NCBI GenBank assembly: GCA_026692905.1
Contig: JAPLNL010000004.1
Coordinates: forward strand, 1-32,960
From: Planctomycetota bacterium
GTDB lineage: Bacteria > Planctomycetota > Planctomycetia > Pirellulales > Pirellulaceae
DNA length: 32,960 nucleotides
Direction of reading: 5' to 3'
Shown: in pieces, positions 25,101 through 32,677 of the stretch
Layout: each line of letters opens with the position of its first letter
Numbering within the stretch: position 1 is the first letter of the stretch
The notes under the pieces: model-generated
Databases searched by the model: none
The model's input: only the letters and a program-made list of their open reading frames with translations
Told to the model about the DNA's origin: nothing
Translations under genes and position numbers: made by a program

Positions 25101-25400
25101 GCTCTCGACGTGATGGATGCCATTGATGTAGAGGAAGTGATACTCGTAATAGTTTGTGAGAAGGCCTTCCATCTGCGCGGGGTCCATCCCTCCGTATGGC
25201 TGGCAAACATAAATGACGGGGAGATTCAAAGACGGGAAGATATCGATTGCCATTCTTTTGATCGGCAGTTCGATTCCACGCGTTTTCAGCCAATCATCAA
25301 CTCCCTTTGGACGAGTAACGCTCAAGCCAACTAGCACCAGCGAAATCAGTGCAACAATGACAGTTTTTGGACGTTTTAAAGCAAATCCAATAGGATTCAT
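22137..25400 (-). CDS. RND efflux transporter permease (AcrB/HAE1-like)
   Basis: A 1087-residue inner-membrane antiporter of the RND superfamily: 12 predicted membrane helices with two large periplasmic loops (about residues 35-345 and 570-880). Conserved marks are DIFPSLNLPVIYV, the TM4 motif AVGILVDEATVEIENIH (D417-E418 at the place of AcrB D407-D408), and SGLGVGLLLAILAIFLLLAAN and GTIMGLGVAMANAILVVTFA in the C-terminal half. At the position of AcrB K940 the sequence reads MANAIL without the lysine, so the proton-relay triad is incomplete compared with AcrB; related RND branches share this. It is the first gene of the minus-strand exporter operon. Its N-terminal region has an insertion (GVDDWLKTRGIELPIKR) between TM1 and the first strand. 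Confidence 0.94.
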   Translation of the reverse strand: MNPIGFALKRPKTVIVALISLVLVGLSVTRPKGVDDWLKTRGIELPIKRMAIDIFPSLNLPVIYVCQPYGGMDPAQMEGLLTNYYEYHFLYINGIHHVESRNVQGTALMKLIFHPGTNMAQAMAETINYVNRSRAMMPPGTVPPFVMRFDTGSVPVGYLVLSSGTKTIAEIQDQALFKVRPMFSSLPGVSAPPPFGGSARSIVIRANPDRLRAFGLSPDDVIGALTKGNTINPSGNVRLGDFYPAVPSNAMVKDIRDLGQIPLKTGENTVYLRDIGSIEDSADMTTGYALVNGRRAVYILATKRADASTMNVINEIKQALPTMQKELPDDIQVAFEFDQSPYVTRAIASLTTEGMLGAFLTGLMVLLFLRDWRSALVVVLNIPLAILFSIVCLWLTGQTINLMTLGGLALAVGILVDEATVEIENIHTQMRKSKSIALAVWNGNHQTAIPRLLAMLCILAVFVPTFFMQGAPRELFYPLSLAVGFAMIGSYILSSTLVPILCIWLLRDNHAGKHAEVSPFFLVERFDSFINAVISLRWIVVPVYLTACGLLVWMTVSRVGVDIFPNVDAGEFRIRLRAQDGTHIDVTEKLAIAVLESVKENVGPNKVDLSLGYVGTVPASFPINAVYQFTRGPEEAILRIAFKPHSGVNTEKLKSDLRIKFATQFPNARFSFEPSDIISDVMSFGSSTPVEVAVRGGSLVENKDFAKKAQEALKSNKRLKDVQIVQSLDYPTVDVRIDREKSGIAGATMDQVGRSVLAATSSSRFVVPNYWPDPKSGIGYQVQVEIPQVAMKSLSDLGTVPVLHREASPLLLRDVAQITQSTMPGEFDRYNMKRELSLTANLDGTDLGSISGEISKILDRVKKDDDTAKDVLVKAGEKPGRISYEIRGQIPPLKQMLSGLGVGLLLAILAIFLLLAANFQSFRLSAVAVSTAPAVVAGAACMLWLTGTTLNIQSFIGTIMGLGVAMANAILVVTFAEQRRKSGESALAAARHGATDRLRPVLMTSCAMLAGMLPMAIGFGESGQQTAPLGLAVIGSLLAATFSTLFVLPAVFAWVQSNSSTKSVSLHPLDRESAVFIDESIKPSIEN

Positions 25401-25664
25401 GAACTTCTCCGAGTGACCGCAATCTCTACCTAGATTTTCCGATTTCCTATTGTAGTCTCGAATTGCGCAACGTCCGCGAACCAGCCATCTGGGAGATGCG
25501 TATGCGACGAAGAAGCTCCCTCAAAACCCATTTTGACGAAATCTTAACGCAGAATAACAATGGAATTGGCACCATTTGACGGATACAGGACTTAATCGCA
25601 TATTGTATAGAAATCAAAGGAGTGCCTGCCAGCAAAGTCTCCCTCACTAGTCGCGGTAGAACCG
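25401..25664. promoter_or_regulatory. Divergent promoter region of RND operon and DUF2809 gene
   Basis: 264 bases between divergent start codons (25400 minus, 25665 plus). It contains no recognisable gene and should hold both promoters. I see no clear operator palindrome and no adjacent regulator gene, so control of the exporter cannot be deduced. Confidence 0.45.
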
Positions 25665-26063
25665 ATGAAACGCCGAATCGTTTATTTGCTGTGTGCCATT
25701 GTTACGATGCTGGTCGGATTGGCGTCGCGTCGTTTCCGACAGCATCTGCCAACGTTCATCGGTGAATACAGCGGCGATGTTCTGTGGGCGTTGATGTTGT
25801 TTCTGGTCGTGAGCTTTTTCCTGGCAGGTCGTCCTCTTTTTCAGCGATGCATCATCTCTTTGGTTCTGGCCTTCGCGGTTGAGGTCAGCCAACTGTATCA
25901 CGCGCCCTGGATCGATGGCATCCGAAACACGACGTTGGGTGGGTTGGTTTTAGGTTTCGGTTTCCTATGGAGCGATCTCGTTTGCTACTTGGTTGGCATA
26001 ACTGCAGGCGTGTTGGCGGATCGAATCATGTGGCCGCCATCTCAGCGCGAAAATGCGAACTAG
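25665..26063 (+). CDS. DUF2809 family membrane protein
   Basis: A 132-residue integral membrane protein with four hydrophobic segments. The family signature is clear: GLASRRF near residue 20-26, YSGDVLWALMLF (35-46), FAVEVSQLYHAPWIDGIR (74-91) and TTLGGLVLG with GFLWSDLVCYLVGI. DUF2809 proteins are small bacterial membrane proteins of unknown function, often in operons with other membrane proteins. The length is normal and the frame intact. It is transcribed away from the RND operon and converges on the end of the diheme protein gene 33 bases later. Confidence 0.85.
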   Translation: MKRRIVYLLCAIVTMLVGLASRRFRQHLPTFIGEYSGDVLWALMLFLVVSFFLAGRPLFQRCIISLVLAFAVEVSQLYHAPWIDGIRNTTLGGLVLGFGFLWSDLVCYLVGITAGVLADRIMWPPSQRENAN

Positions 26064-26096
26064 CCATGACTCAGTTCGTATTTGAATTGCACGGGA

Positions 26097-28580
26097 CTAT
26101 TTCAAAGCTCGAACAAGTCGAATCTGGATCGGCTGCGGGAATTGCAATGTCATGTCGAGCGTGTTGTCATTGACCAGCTTATAGCGAATCGTGAGCTCCC
26201 CCTGAGTTCCGTTGCCGTCTGTGTAGCCGAGATTCAGGACTGCGTTGCCGTCTTTGTTGAATTTCCACGCGCCGAGATGCGAAGAGCCTGTGCTGTCAAC
26301 CCCGACCTGGAATATATCCCCTTTCTGTGCGTTAACACTGATCAACGACACCGACGTACGCCCAGCGTCGACGGATTCCGATTCAATGACACGGTCTTTG
26401 ATTTTCCACCTTACTGTCATCTTTAGCCCATCGCCCTTCGTACCTTCATCGATCCATGTCCCGACTAATCGCTCCCAATCAGAACGCTTCAGTGCTTCGG
26501 AGAGTGTCTTTGGTTTAGACTTGTCTCCGTCGTCGCTTTCTTTCAATTTGGCATCGGCGACCGTCAGAATAAAATCGTTGCTGAATTGGCCATTGGGATT
26601 CTGCAACTGCATTAAGTGCATGCCATTGTCGGGACGTTGTTCGAGTTTGATGGCGATGTGTTCGTTGTCCTTTAGTACAACATGCCCTGCCACGCGATGA
26701 CCATCAACAAAGATGCGAGCTTGCCCGTCAACGTGCCGGCCGCTAACCAACATTTCGGTCTGTTCAGGATAAAGCACGGGAAATTTCTGAGATCCGCGTT
26801 GCTCCTCGATCGGACCAAGGGTCCAGATGCTCGGCTGAGGATGTTCGACGTCACAGTTTTCACCGTGTTGTCCCGTCAGCGTGACGATCAGCTTGCCTGC
26901 AGCGACTTCCTTCAAAAGCGATTCATGGGATAACGACAAATCCCCCGCCTTGTTGTGATATCGAGCATCAGGACTAAACTGCAGGTGTACCGGGGCGGAT
27001 GCGTCAGCGACACCGTTGCCTTCTAATACTATAGCTCCTTCCGTCGCAGCAGATTCCAGTACCGCTAGTAAGTCGAGCGTCACCTTGTCAGCAACATTAT
27101 CTTTGCTGAGCGTCACTTGTCGAGCATACGCGCCCGAATAGCCGGTGCTCATTTCGAGGACCATGTCCCACACTGGGTTGAATCGTTCCCGTCCACCCCA
27201 CGCGAGCTTCCAGATCTCTTCTTCCGATTGGCCACGTTCTGCAACCTGGCGATAGAACGGAAATTCGACCATGTTGAGCCGTCCTTGAGGCAATATCAAG
27301 AATCGGTCATAGGCACCGCGCCATGTGGGAGCATCCATACCAGTGCCAGGTGTATTGGTACTGACAAGATGCGGCATGCGATGACAATCGCCACAGACGT
27401 TGGGCTTAATCTTGGAGGGGTCATTGTCGCCATCGATGTGGAACAACTGAAAACCCTCGCGGGCTCGCTGAGTCACTTCGCTGGTGTAGGGGCGACGTTG
27501 AGCTGGTGGGAAAGGGACAGTCAACAGATACGTTGCCATGTCGTCTCGCTCTGCGGCAGAAAGTCGCCCAACTTTCTTTTCGTCGTTGGTCGCTGTTTCG
27601 TCCGAGAAAGCCATCGTAGATGCCAGTCCGCCATCGATCAGATGTCGTATGCTGCTGATGGGATCACCATTTACCGAGTTTGGTTCAACGCTGGTGTAGA
27701 CGTGGGCGCTATTGTTGCCTCCATATGGGTCTCCAGGAATTCCGTCCCAATGATACGGCTCGGTGTCGCGCAGTCCCCGAACTGGCATTGTCGAACGCGG
27801 CATGATCTGATTGCCTCCGGTCACGAGGGGAGTTTTCAATACCCATAGCAATTGATCGGTGTGACTATCGGGATGACAGCTCGCGCAAGAAAACGTTCCT
27901 GTGGACGAAGCCGCTGCCGTCTCGAACGCCACGCGACCTCGCTTGACCGCAGGATGAGTCGGATCATTCAACGTTATGGTGGCCGTAACGCGGGGTATCG
28001 TGCGATCACTGAGGTCCACCAGACTGACAGTATTAGCCACTGCGTTAAGCACCCATGCTGCATTCAGCTTGCCATCGGACTGATGTTGTAAGGCAATGCC
28101 ACGAGGAATCGAATCGACATCAATTCGTCCCAGAACATCACCACTCTTCGCGTCTACGGTGAACAGTTTGTCGGAAGCGGCGGCCGAAACCACCAGGGTA
28201 GAATCGTCTTGACTGACTTCGATAGCAAACGGCGTGGCCAATGCCTGCCCAGGATCAGGCTGCTGAGGCGGCAGTTTTTCCAGTTCGATGAATTCCGAAA
28301 CTGCGGCGTTCTTGTCGGGTCCAAATGGAACGCGTGTGATACGATTCAAAAATGCACGATTTTGCAGTTGGCTAAGATCATGCTTGGTTGTTCCTGCTCG
28401 ACCATTCACATCATTGCGAGCATCCGTTTGCGCAACAAACACGGTTCCCTGTGAATCTACAGTCAATCCGTAGAGTAGCGTTCCCAATGTATCGACCGTC
28501 TGTAGTAGCTCATCCGTCTTGGTATCGAAGACAAAAAGGTCACGAAGACAGTGAATGTCGCCGTCCATTGAGAAGAACAC
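26097..28580 (-). pseudogene. Diheme beta-propeller c-type cytochrome protein, N-terminally truncated
   Basis: An 827-residue frame. Residues 13-200 are beta-propeller blades (RDLFVFDTKTDELLQTVDTL, TPFAIEVSQDDSTLVVSAAA). Two c-type heme sites follow, CASCH (232-236) and CGDCH (396-400), in a cytochrome/di-heme-peroxidase-like region with SSIRHLIDGG and WDGIPGDPYGG. A C-terminal lipocalin-like beta domain covers about 690-827 (LVGTWIDEGTKGDG). Such proteins are exported before heme is attached. Here there is no signal peptide; the first dozen residues (MFFSMDGDIHCL) do not look native, and the frame begins inside the 3' end of the upstream acyltransferase gene. The 5' end with signal peptide and first blade(s) seems deleted. 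If translated, it would stay in the cytoplasm, where c-type maturation does not occur. The rest of the frame is intact, suggesting a recent event. Confidence 0.7.
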
Positions 28581-30138
28581 CCAACCATGTGTTTCTGACG
28601 AAGAATTGATAGCTTAGCAACAGCACGCTAGTAGTAGCGACGAAGATGATGATAACCTTGACGCCGGACGGCAATGGAAGATCACGCACGAGATACTGGG
28701 CGTAAATAATCAGTGGGATGTGGACTAGGTACTGCCAGTATGATGAATCTGAAAGATATCGCACCCAAGATCTTTGTTCGTGGAAGTGGCGGTGAAAGAG
28801 CCCTATCATTCCGAAGGACATGTACCATGCGAAACTGACTTGAAATAGGGCGGCTGCAATCTTAGCACCTGTCGCACTCGACCCTTGAAGAGTCAGCCCT
28901 AGTGGAAACAGCACAAGCAAGGCAACCGCCAGCATCCACCAAAAGCCGTGCCCAACCGCAGCGTCGCGATCCTTTACGTCGAAGTACAAGAGTCCGAATC
29001 CAAAGAAGATGGCGTAATATGCCAGCACGGCAGGCATTGGCAATAATCCAATCGACGTATCCGGCCCGAAGGCACCGGGCATTCGACCCATAAGGAACTG
29101 AGGCACAGCGGTCAAAGGAATCAGCCACAGGAAACGGCGCGTCGATAGCAGCCAGGATGTTGGCACTGCTGGAATTGGCATTACCTGCGTCAACTTTATC
29201 AGAACCGCGAAAATGCAGACATACCAGCATAGGAACCAAAGAAACCACAAATGGCCAAACAGCGGAAAGTACATCAAAAGGTTGACAATCGAACTGAGAC
29301 GGAAAGGATCTTCCGAGTCGATCGGCAGTGATGCTATTTTGCGACCAGTACGTTCGCTGATCAAAGTTGCGATCACTTCTCGGCCCTTGAGAACATCGAT
29401 TCGTTCGGCCGGTACCTTGAAAAGATTTGCAATAAATGCCGTCGTTCCCCAATCGATCAAAAGCAATTCATCTGGCCGTTTGCCTTCGTTGTTTAAGGCC
29501 GCCAAGCTGGCATCGGACTTCAACAATAATTCAGCGATGTTCGCCCGTCCAAAGAAGCAAGCAACGTGTAGAGGTGTTGCTCCATTCGGGTCTTTTAACT
29601 GAACATCGCCCCCGTGATAAAGGTATTTCTCGACCGCTGCCTGATCTGCCGTGGCGACATCACCCCAAATCTTGATTTCGGAAGCAGGAGTCGGAATGGC
29701 ATTTTCCGCCTCGCCACGATCCGCCGTAACCGTTGCAGTTGCTGTAGTTGCTTGAGAACGCACGTAGCCAGACACAACCCATGTCAATGGAATGATCGTC
29801 AACAAACCAAGCAGCATGGGAATGAAGATTCGTTTGAAGCGGTGCGAAAGCAATTCACGAAGTCCCCGTTTCCGCCACAGCATCGCCGTAAAGAATCCGC
29901 TGACCAAAAAGAACAGCTGCATTCGCCAGCCATGAATAAAAGAGAGCAGCACGCCGTACCATGGACTAGCGTGAGAATCTTCTACCGCCCAGATGACACC
30001 AATGCCCGGAATCAACGACATAATGCCGTGCAGAATTATTCCAAGTAGCATCGCGAAAGCGCGCAACGCATCGAGATCATGTCGGCGTGATGATGCCGAA
30101 GTTGATGCAGGGATCAAATCAGTCACTGTGTTCGTCAT
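28540..30138 (-). CDS. Acyltransferase-3 (OpgC/OafA-like) with inserted ankyrin block
   Basis: A 532-residue inner-membrane acyltransferase. The family start is RHDLDALRAFAMLLGIILHG (19-38), with conserved R26 and the catalytic-type H37; QLFFLVSGFF (74-83) and about ten membrane helices follow. Such enzymes move acetyl or succinyl groups across the membrane onto glycans. Between helix 3 (ending near 125) and the next helices (from 285) lies an extra soluble domain, residues 157-260: KIWGDVATADQAAVEKYL, ankyrin repeats with NGATPLHVACFFGRANIAEL, and a cap ending in RIDVLKGREVIATLIS. The same unit occurs twice in the upstream putative anti-sigma protein. The gene begins 11 bases after that gene's stop. 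Its last codons (GVLLNGRRHSLSS) run into the truncated cytochrome gene, which supplies the stop codon. Confidence 0.88.
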   Translation of the reverse strand: MTNTVTDLIPASTSASSRRHDLDALRAFAMLLGIILHGIMSLIPGIGVIWAVEDSHASPWYGVLLSFIHGWRMQLFFLVSGFFTAMLWRKRGLRELLSHRFKRIFIPMLLGLLTIIPLTWVVSGYVRSQATTATATVTADRGEAENAIPTPASEIKIWGDVATADQAAVEKYLYHGGDVQLKDPNGATPLHVACFFGRANIAELLLKSDASLAALNNEGKRPDELLLIDWGTTAFIANLFKVPAERIDVLKGREVIATLISERTGRKIASLPIDSEDPFRLSSIVNLLMYFPLFGHLWFLWFLCWYVCIFAVLIKLTQVMPIPAVPTSWLLSTRRFLWLIPLTAVPQFLMGRMPGAFGPDTSIGLLPMPAVLAYYAIFFGFGLLYFDVKDRDAAVGHGFWWMLAVALLVLFPLGLTLQGSSATGAKIAAALFQVSFAWYMSFGMIGLFHRHFHEQRSWVRYLSDSSYWQYLVHIPLIIYAQYLVRDLPLPSGVKVIIIFVATTSVLLLSYQFFVRNTWLGVLLNGRRHSLSS

Positions 30139-30149
30139 TTCGACTCCAG

Positions 30150-31439
30150 CTATACCGCGTATCTTAGCAAAATCTCAGCAATCTGCTCCCGTGCGAGATT
30201 GATGGTATCGAGGTCGCATTTCAGTCCAAGAGAACCGTACACATGTTGATAGATGGCTCTCAGTTCCGCGTTCATTTCGACCGACGTTGCAGCCAGAGGA
30301 GTCAAACCATGATTGTTGACCTTGTTCGAATCCGCTCCCGACTTCAGAAGCAGCTCAACGATTTCCTGCCGGCAGAAGAAGCTTGCCAAGTGGAGTGCGG
30401 AATCACCGGAGTGGTTTTGCGAATCAAGATGGGCATCTGCGTGAATCAGGATCTGGGCCGTATCAAGTTGTCCGAAAATCGCTGCTAGCATCAGCGATGT
30501 ACTTCCACCGAAGTCCTCTCTTATGTTCAGATCAGTACCCATCTTGATGTGTTGTTCGATGACCGAGGTGTTACCGGTTATTGCTGCCTGCCAGATGCTT
30601 ACATTTGGAACACTGTTAGATGCCTTTGGAGCAGCGTCCGTCAGCAAAGCCATGATCTTAGGCCGCTCAAGCCGAATCCGAGCAAGATCCAGCCGCTGAC
30701 CCAATTCCTTCTCAACATTTCGGTAAAACGATTCCAGGCCGTTACTCCACGTGAGGGCAACTAGATCCATTGCATTGAATCCACGATGGTTCCGCATCGC
30801 AGGATCGGCACCCGCGGCCAACAGTAAACGAACAATGTCCGTGTGCCCAAGGAACGCGGCCATCTGAAGCGGCATATTTCCTTCTGCATCGCCAAGTGAT
30901 ACATTCGCTCCTTCAGAAAGCAACAATTCGACCGTGGCGTGCTGTTGAAACAACGTTGCTATGTGAAGCGGTGTCAGACCATTTTCACAGCGTGCATCCA
31001 CCGACAAATGGTTTCGCAGTTCCTCTCTAATGCCATTACGATCACCACGACCAGCCGCCGCCCAGATGTTCTTTTCTGACAACGGGCCACTGAATGTGAC
31101 GTGACCCAATGTCGGATAGGCCATCGCGATTTTATGAGCAGGGAAATTCAGCACGAGCACACAAAGCAGAATCGTGACCGCCAGCGTTGAGAGCCCCGAA
31201 GCCCACTTCCAGACTACCGTTGACGAAGAAGTCGACAAATGCCGAAGAGCCAATTCAGGCTCTTCACGCTGCAGCACAGTCAACTGCACTTCCTGACGCA
31301 GATGCGAGTCGAACTCCGCCTGGAGCAGTATCTCATCCTGAAGTTGCTCGTCACTAGCGAGACGAGTTTCCAATTCCCGCACTTCTTCTTCCGTAGCAAG
31401 TCCCAGCAGGTACCGCTGAATTAATTCGCTCGAAGTCAT
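30150..31439 (-). CDS. Membrane-anchored ankyrin-repeat putative anti-sigma factor
   Basis: A 429-residue protein from ATG 31439, two bases after the sigma factor stop; a start at 31475 would overlap the sigma gene. Residues 1-60 (SSELIQRYLLGLATEEEVRE and on) resemble the helical sigma-binding N-terminus of planctomycete FecR-like anti-sigma factors, without zinc ligands. One membrane helix lies at about 78-99. The exported part has two units, 125-268 and 282-428, each starting with an IW-x-A-A helix, then ankyrin repeats (NGLTPLHIATLFQQHATVEL; GDSALHLASFFCRQEIVELL), then a cap (FYRNVEKELGQRLDLARIRL; IYQHVYGSLGLKCDLDTINL). It presumably holds the sigma factor at the membrane until the ankyrin part meets its signal. 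That role rests on gene position and topology. Confidence 0.75.
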   Translation of the reverse strand: MTSSELIQRYLLGLATEEEVRELETRLASDEQLQDEILLQAEFDSHLRQEVQLTVLQREEPELALRHLSTSSSTVVWKWASGLSTLAVTILLCVLVLNFPAHKIAMAYPTLGHVTFSGPLSEKNIWAAAGRGDRNGIREELRNHLSVDARCENGLTPLHIATLFQQHATVELLLSEGANVSLGDAEGNMPLQMAAFLGHTDIVRLLLAAGADPAMRNHRGFNAMDLVALTWSNGLESFYRNVEKELGQRLDLARIRLERPKIMALLTDAAPKASNSVPNVSIWQAAITGNTSVIEQHIKMGTDLNIREDFGGSTSLMLAAIFGQLDTAQILIHADAHLDSQNHSGDSALHLASFFCRQEIVELLLKSGADSNKVNNHGLTPLAATSVEMNAELRAIYQHVYGSLGLKCDLDTINLAREQIAEILLRYAV

Positions 31440-31441
31440 GC

Positions 31442-31981
31442 TTACTGTACCTCGACAATTCTGAGACGAATGCACTCCGTCAGTTGCTCACGAAGCCGAG
31501 CCAACAACTTATACAGTGTGTTGGGTGTCTTCCTTCGACGTTCGGCAAGATACACAACGGAAGTGGTAGCGCCATGAGGAGCCAATAGAAGTTCGCGATG
31601 CTCCGCCGAAAACTGGCCCAAACATAAATTCAGCGCCTTGCCGCGAGCCGTGGCGTCCTCCAGCGATCGGTTCTCGAATCGTTCCGCCAACGTTGTCAGC
31701 ATCTCATCACTCAACAGTGGCTGTCGTGAACGCAGCTTCTCGACTTGACGTAAACACTTGAACCGCAGAATTACTCTGGCCCACGGCATGAATCCATCTG
31801 CAGCCGCCAGTTGACTTCGCTTCTGCCACATTGTCACGCTGGCTTCCTGCAAAGCTTCGTCCACCAGATCCCAGTCAGGAACCAAGCTCCGCGCGTAACC
31901 ACGCAACGCCGGTTCACACTTGACTAGCAACGCCACGAAGTCGTCTTCGTTGAGTTCAAATTGTCGGCTTACATCGTTCAT
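31442..31981 (-). CDS. ECF sigma factor, Rhodopirellula/Verrucomicrobium type
   Basis: A 179-residue sigma-70 family factor with only regions 2 and 4. Region 2 (about 14-80) includes DFVALLVKCEPALRGYARSL and VDEALQEASVTMWQK, the core-binding and -10-recognition helices. Region 4 (about 115-175) includes LCLGQFSAEHRELL and VVYLAERRRKTPNTLYKLLA, the helix-turn-helix for the -35 element. ATG 31981 was taken; GTG 31987 is possible. It belongs to the planctomycete/verrucomicrobial group I know as Rhodopirellula/Verrucomicrobium sigma-70. It is the promoter-proximal gene of the ankyrin run, so it may control this operon itself. No mutation in the key helices is seen. Confidence 0.92.
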   Translation of the reverse strand: MNDVSRQFELNEDDFVALLVKCEPALRGYARSLVPDWDLVDEALQEASVTMWQKRSQLAAADGFMPWARVILRFKCLRQVEKLRSRQPLLSDEMLTTLAERFENRSLEDATARGKALNLCLGQFSAEHRELLLAPHGATTSVVYLAERRRKTPNTLYKLLARLREQLTECIRLRIVEVQ

Positions 31982-32305
31982 ACGCACTTATATCCGGCTT
32001 CAAATGGAATCCTGCCACGATTTTTTAGAAATTGTTTGATCGACGGTTTGCGACCACTCCGTTCGTAATTGGAAGAGCATCGCCGCCACGGTGAATAGCA
32101 ACGAATCGTGGATCTCGATTGCCTGAGTATCGTTTCAATTGGTAGCCTCATTTTGTTGCATAACGCACTTGCCAAGGGTTACTTTAGATTTTGTCGGGAT
32201 TTGTGTACGTCTCCCGCGTCGAAAAACCAACTCTCTACTCAAAACTGGCAGTAAAGACTGGATTTTCAGGTAGCAAAATGCTACCATTGGATGAAGGAGT
32301 ACAAA
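31982..32305. promoter_or_regulatory. Divergent promoter region of ECF operon and toxin-antitoxin pair
   Basis: About 320 bases between the sigma factor start and the antitoxin start, transcribed in opposite directions. No gene is recognised. Promoters for both units should lie here. The only clear structure is the palindrome at 32269-32285, close to the antitoxin. Confidence 0.45.
32269..32285. promoter_or_regulatory. Putative antitoxin operator palindrome GGTAGC-AAAAT-GCTACC
   Basis: A perfect 6-bp inverted repeat around five A/T bases, ending 20 bases before the antitoxin start codon and just ahead of its ribosome binding site. Type II antitoxins usually bind such a palindrome at their own promoter, so this is the likely autoregulatory site; the role is inferred. 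Confidence 0.55.
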
Positions 32306-32677
32306 ATGGGTCAGCCAGTCAAACTTTCGGACGAATTAGTCGACGACGCGCGAGCAGTGGTGCCGTTTTCCCAGCGGAGTATCGCCGGCCAGATCGAATT
32401 CTGGGCAGGTCTCGGAAAATCGATCGAGCCGCTGCTTCGTGGTGATCGGGCCCTTTCGTTGCAGATGGCCGGGGGAGAACGTCGGCTATCGCAACTCTTA
32501 TTGGAGGTCGAAACTGCCAAAGGTCGAAAACGGCTGGAATCCACTCTGACCAAGCGGCCCTATCCGCACTACAAACCGGTGCCTGACCATCCAGACCTGA
32601 TATGCCGCATCGAGGAAGACGGGAGAGAAACAGTTGGTCGATTTGTTGGTCGTGAGTTCCATGAGGCTCACCGTTGA
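32306..32677 (+). CDS. ParD-like antitoxin
   Basis: A 123-residue protein from ATG 32306, preceded by AAGGAG at 32294-32299; an in-frame ATG at 32291 lies before this ribosome binding site and is less likely. The N-terminal VKLSDELVDDARAVVPFSQR and SIAGQIEFWAGLGKSIEPLL segments are the ribbon-helix-helix region of the ParD-like antitoxin family. The C-terminal half (ESTLTKRPYPHYKPVPDHPD onward) is the probable toxin-neutralising part. Its TGA stop overlaps the TTG start of the following toxin (TTGA), the usual coupling in toxin-antitoxin operons. It probably represses its own promoter through the palindrome just upstream. Confidence 0.85.
   Translation: MGQPVKLSDELVDDARAVVPFSQRSIAGQIEFWAGLGKSIEPLLRGDRALSLQMAGGERRLSQLLLEVETAKGRKRLESTLTKRPYPHYKPVPDHPDLICRIEEDGRETVGRFVGREFHEAHR

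Noticed and set aside
24879-25334. A 151-codon plus-strand frame opposite the RND permease
   Set aside because: Antisense to the permease N-terminal region; the composition is typical of shadow frames.
27117-27848. A 243-codon plus-strand open frame opposite the diheme protein gene
   Set aside because: It lies wholly antisense to a recognisable coding sequence with heme motifs, is rich in arginine, histidine and serine, and shows no family feature.
28862-29452. A 196-codon minus-strand frame inside the acyltransferase gene
   Set aside because: It is an alternative frame of the same strand. The acyltransferase frame has clear membrane helices and family motifs, while this one has none.
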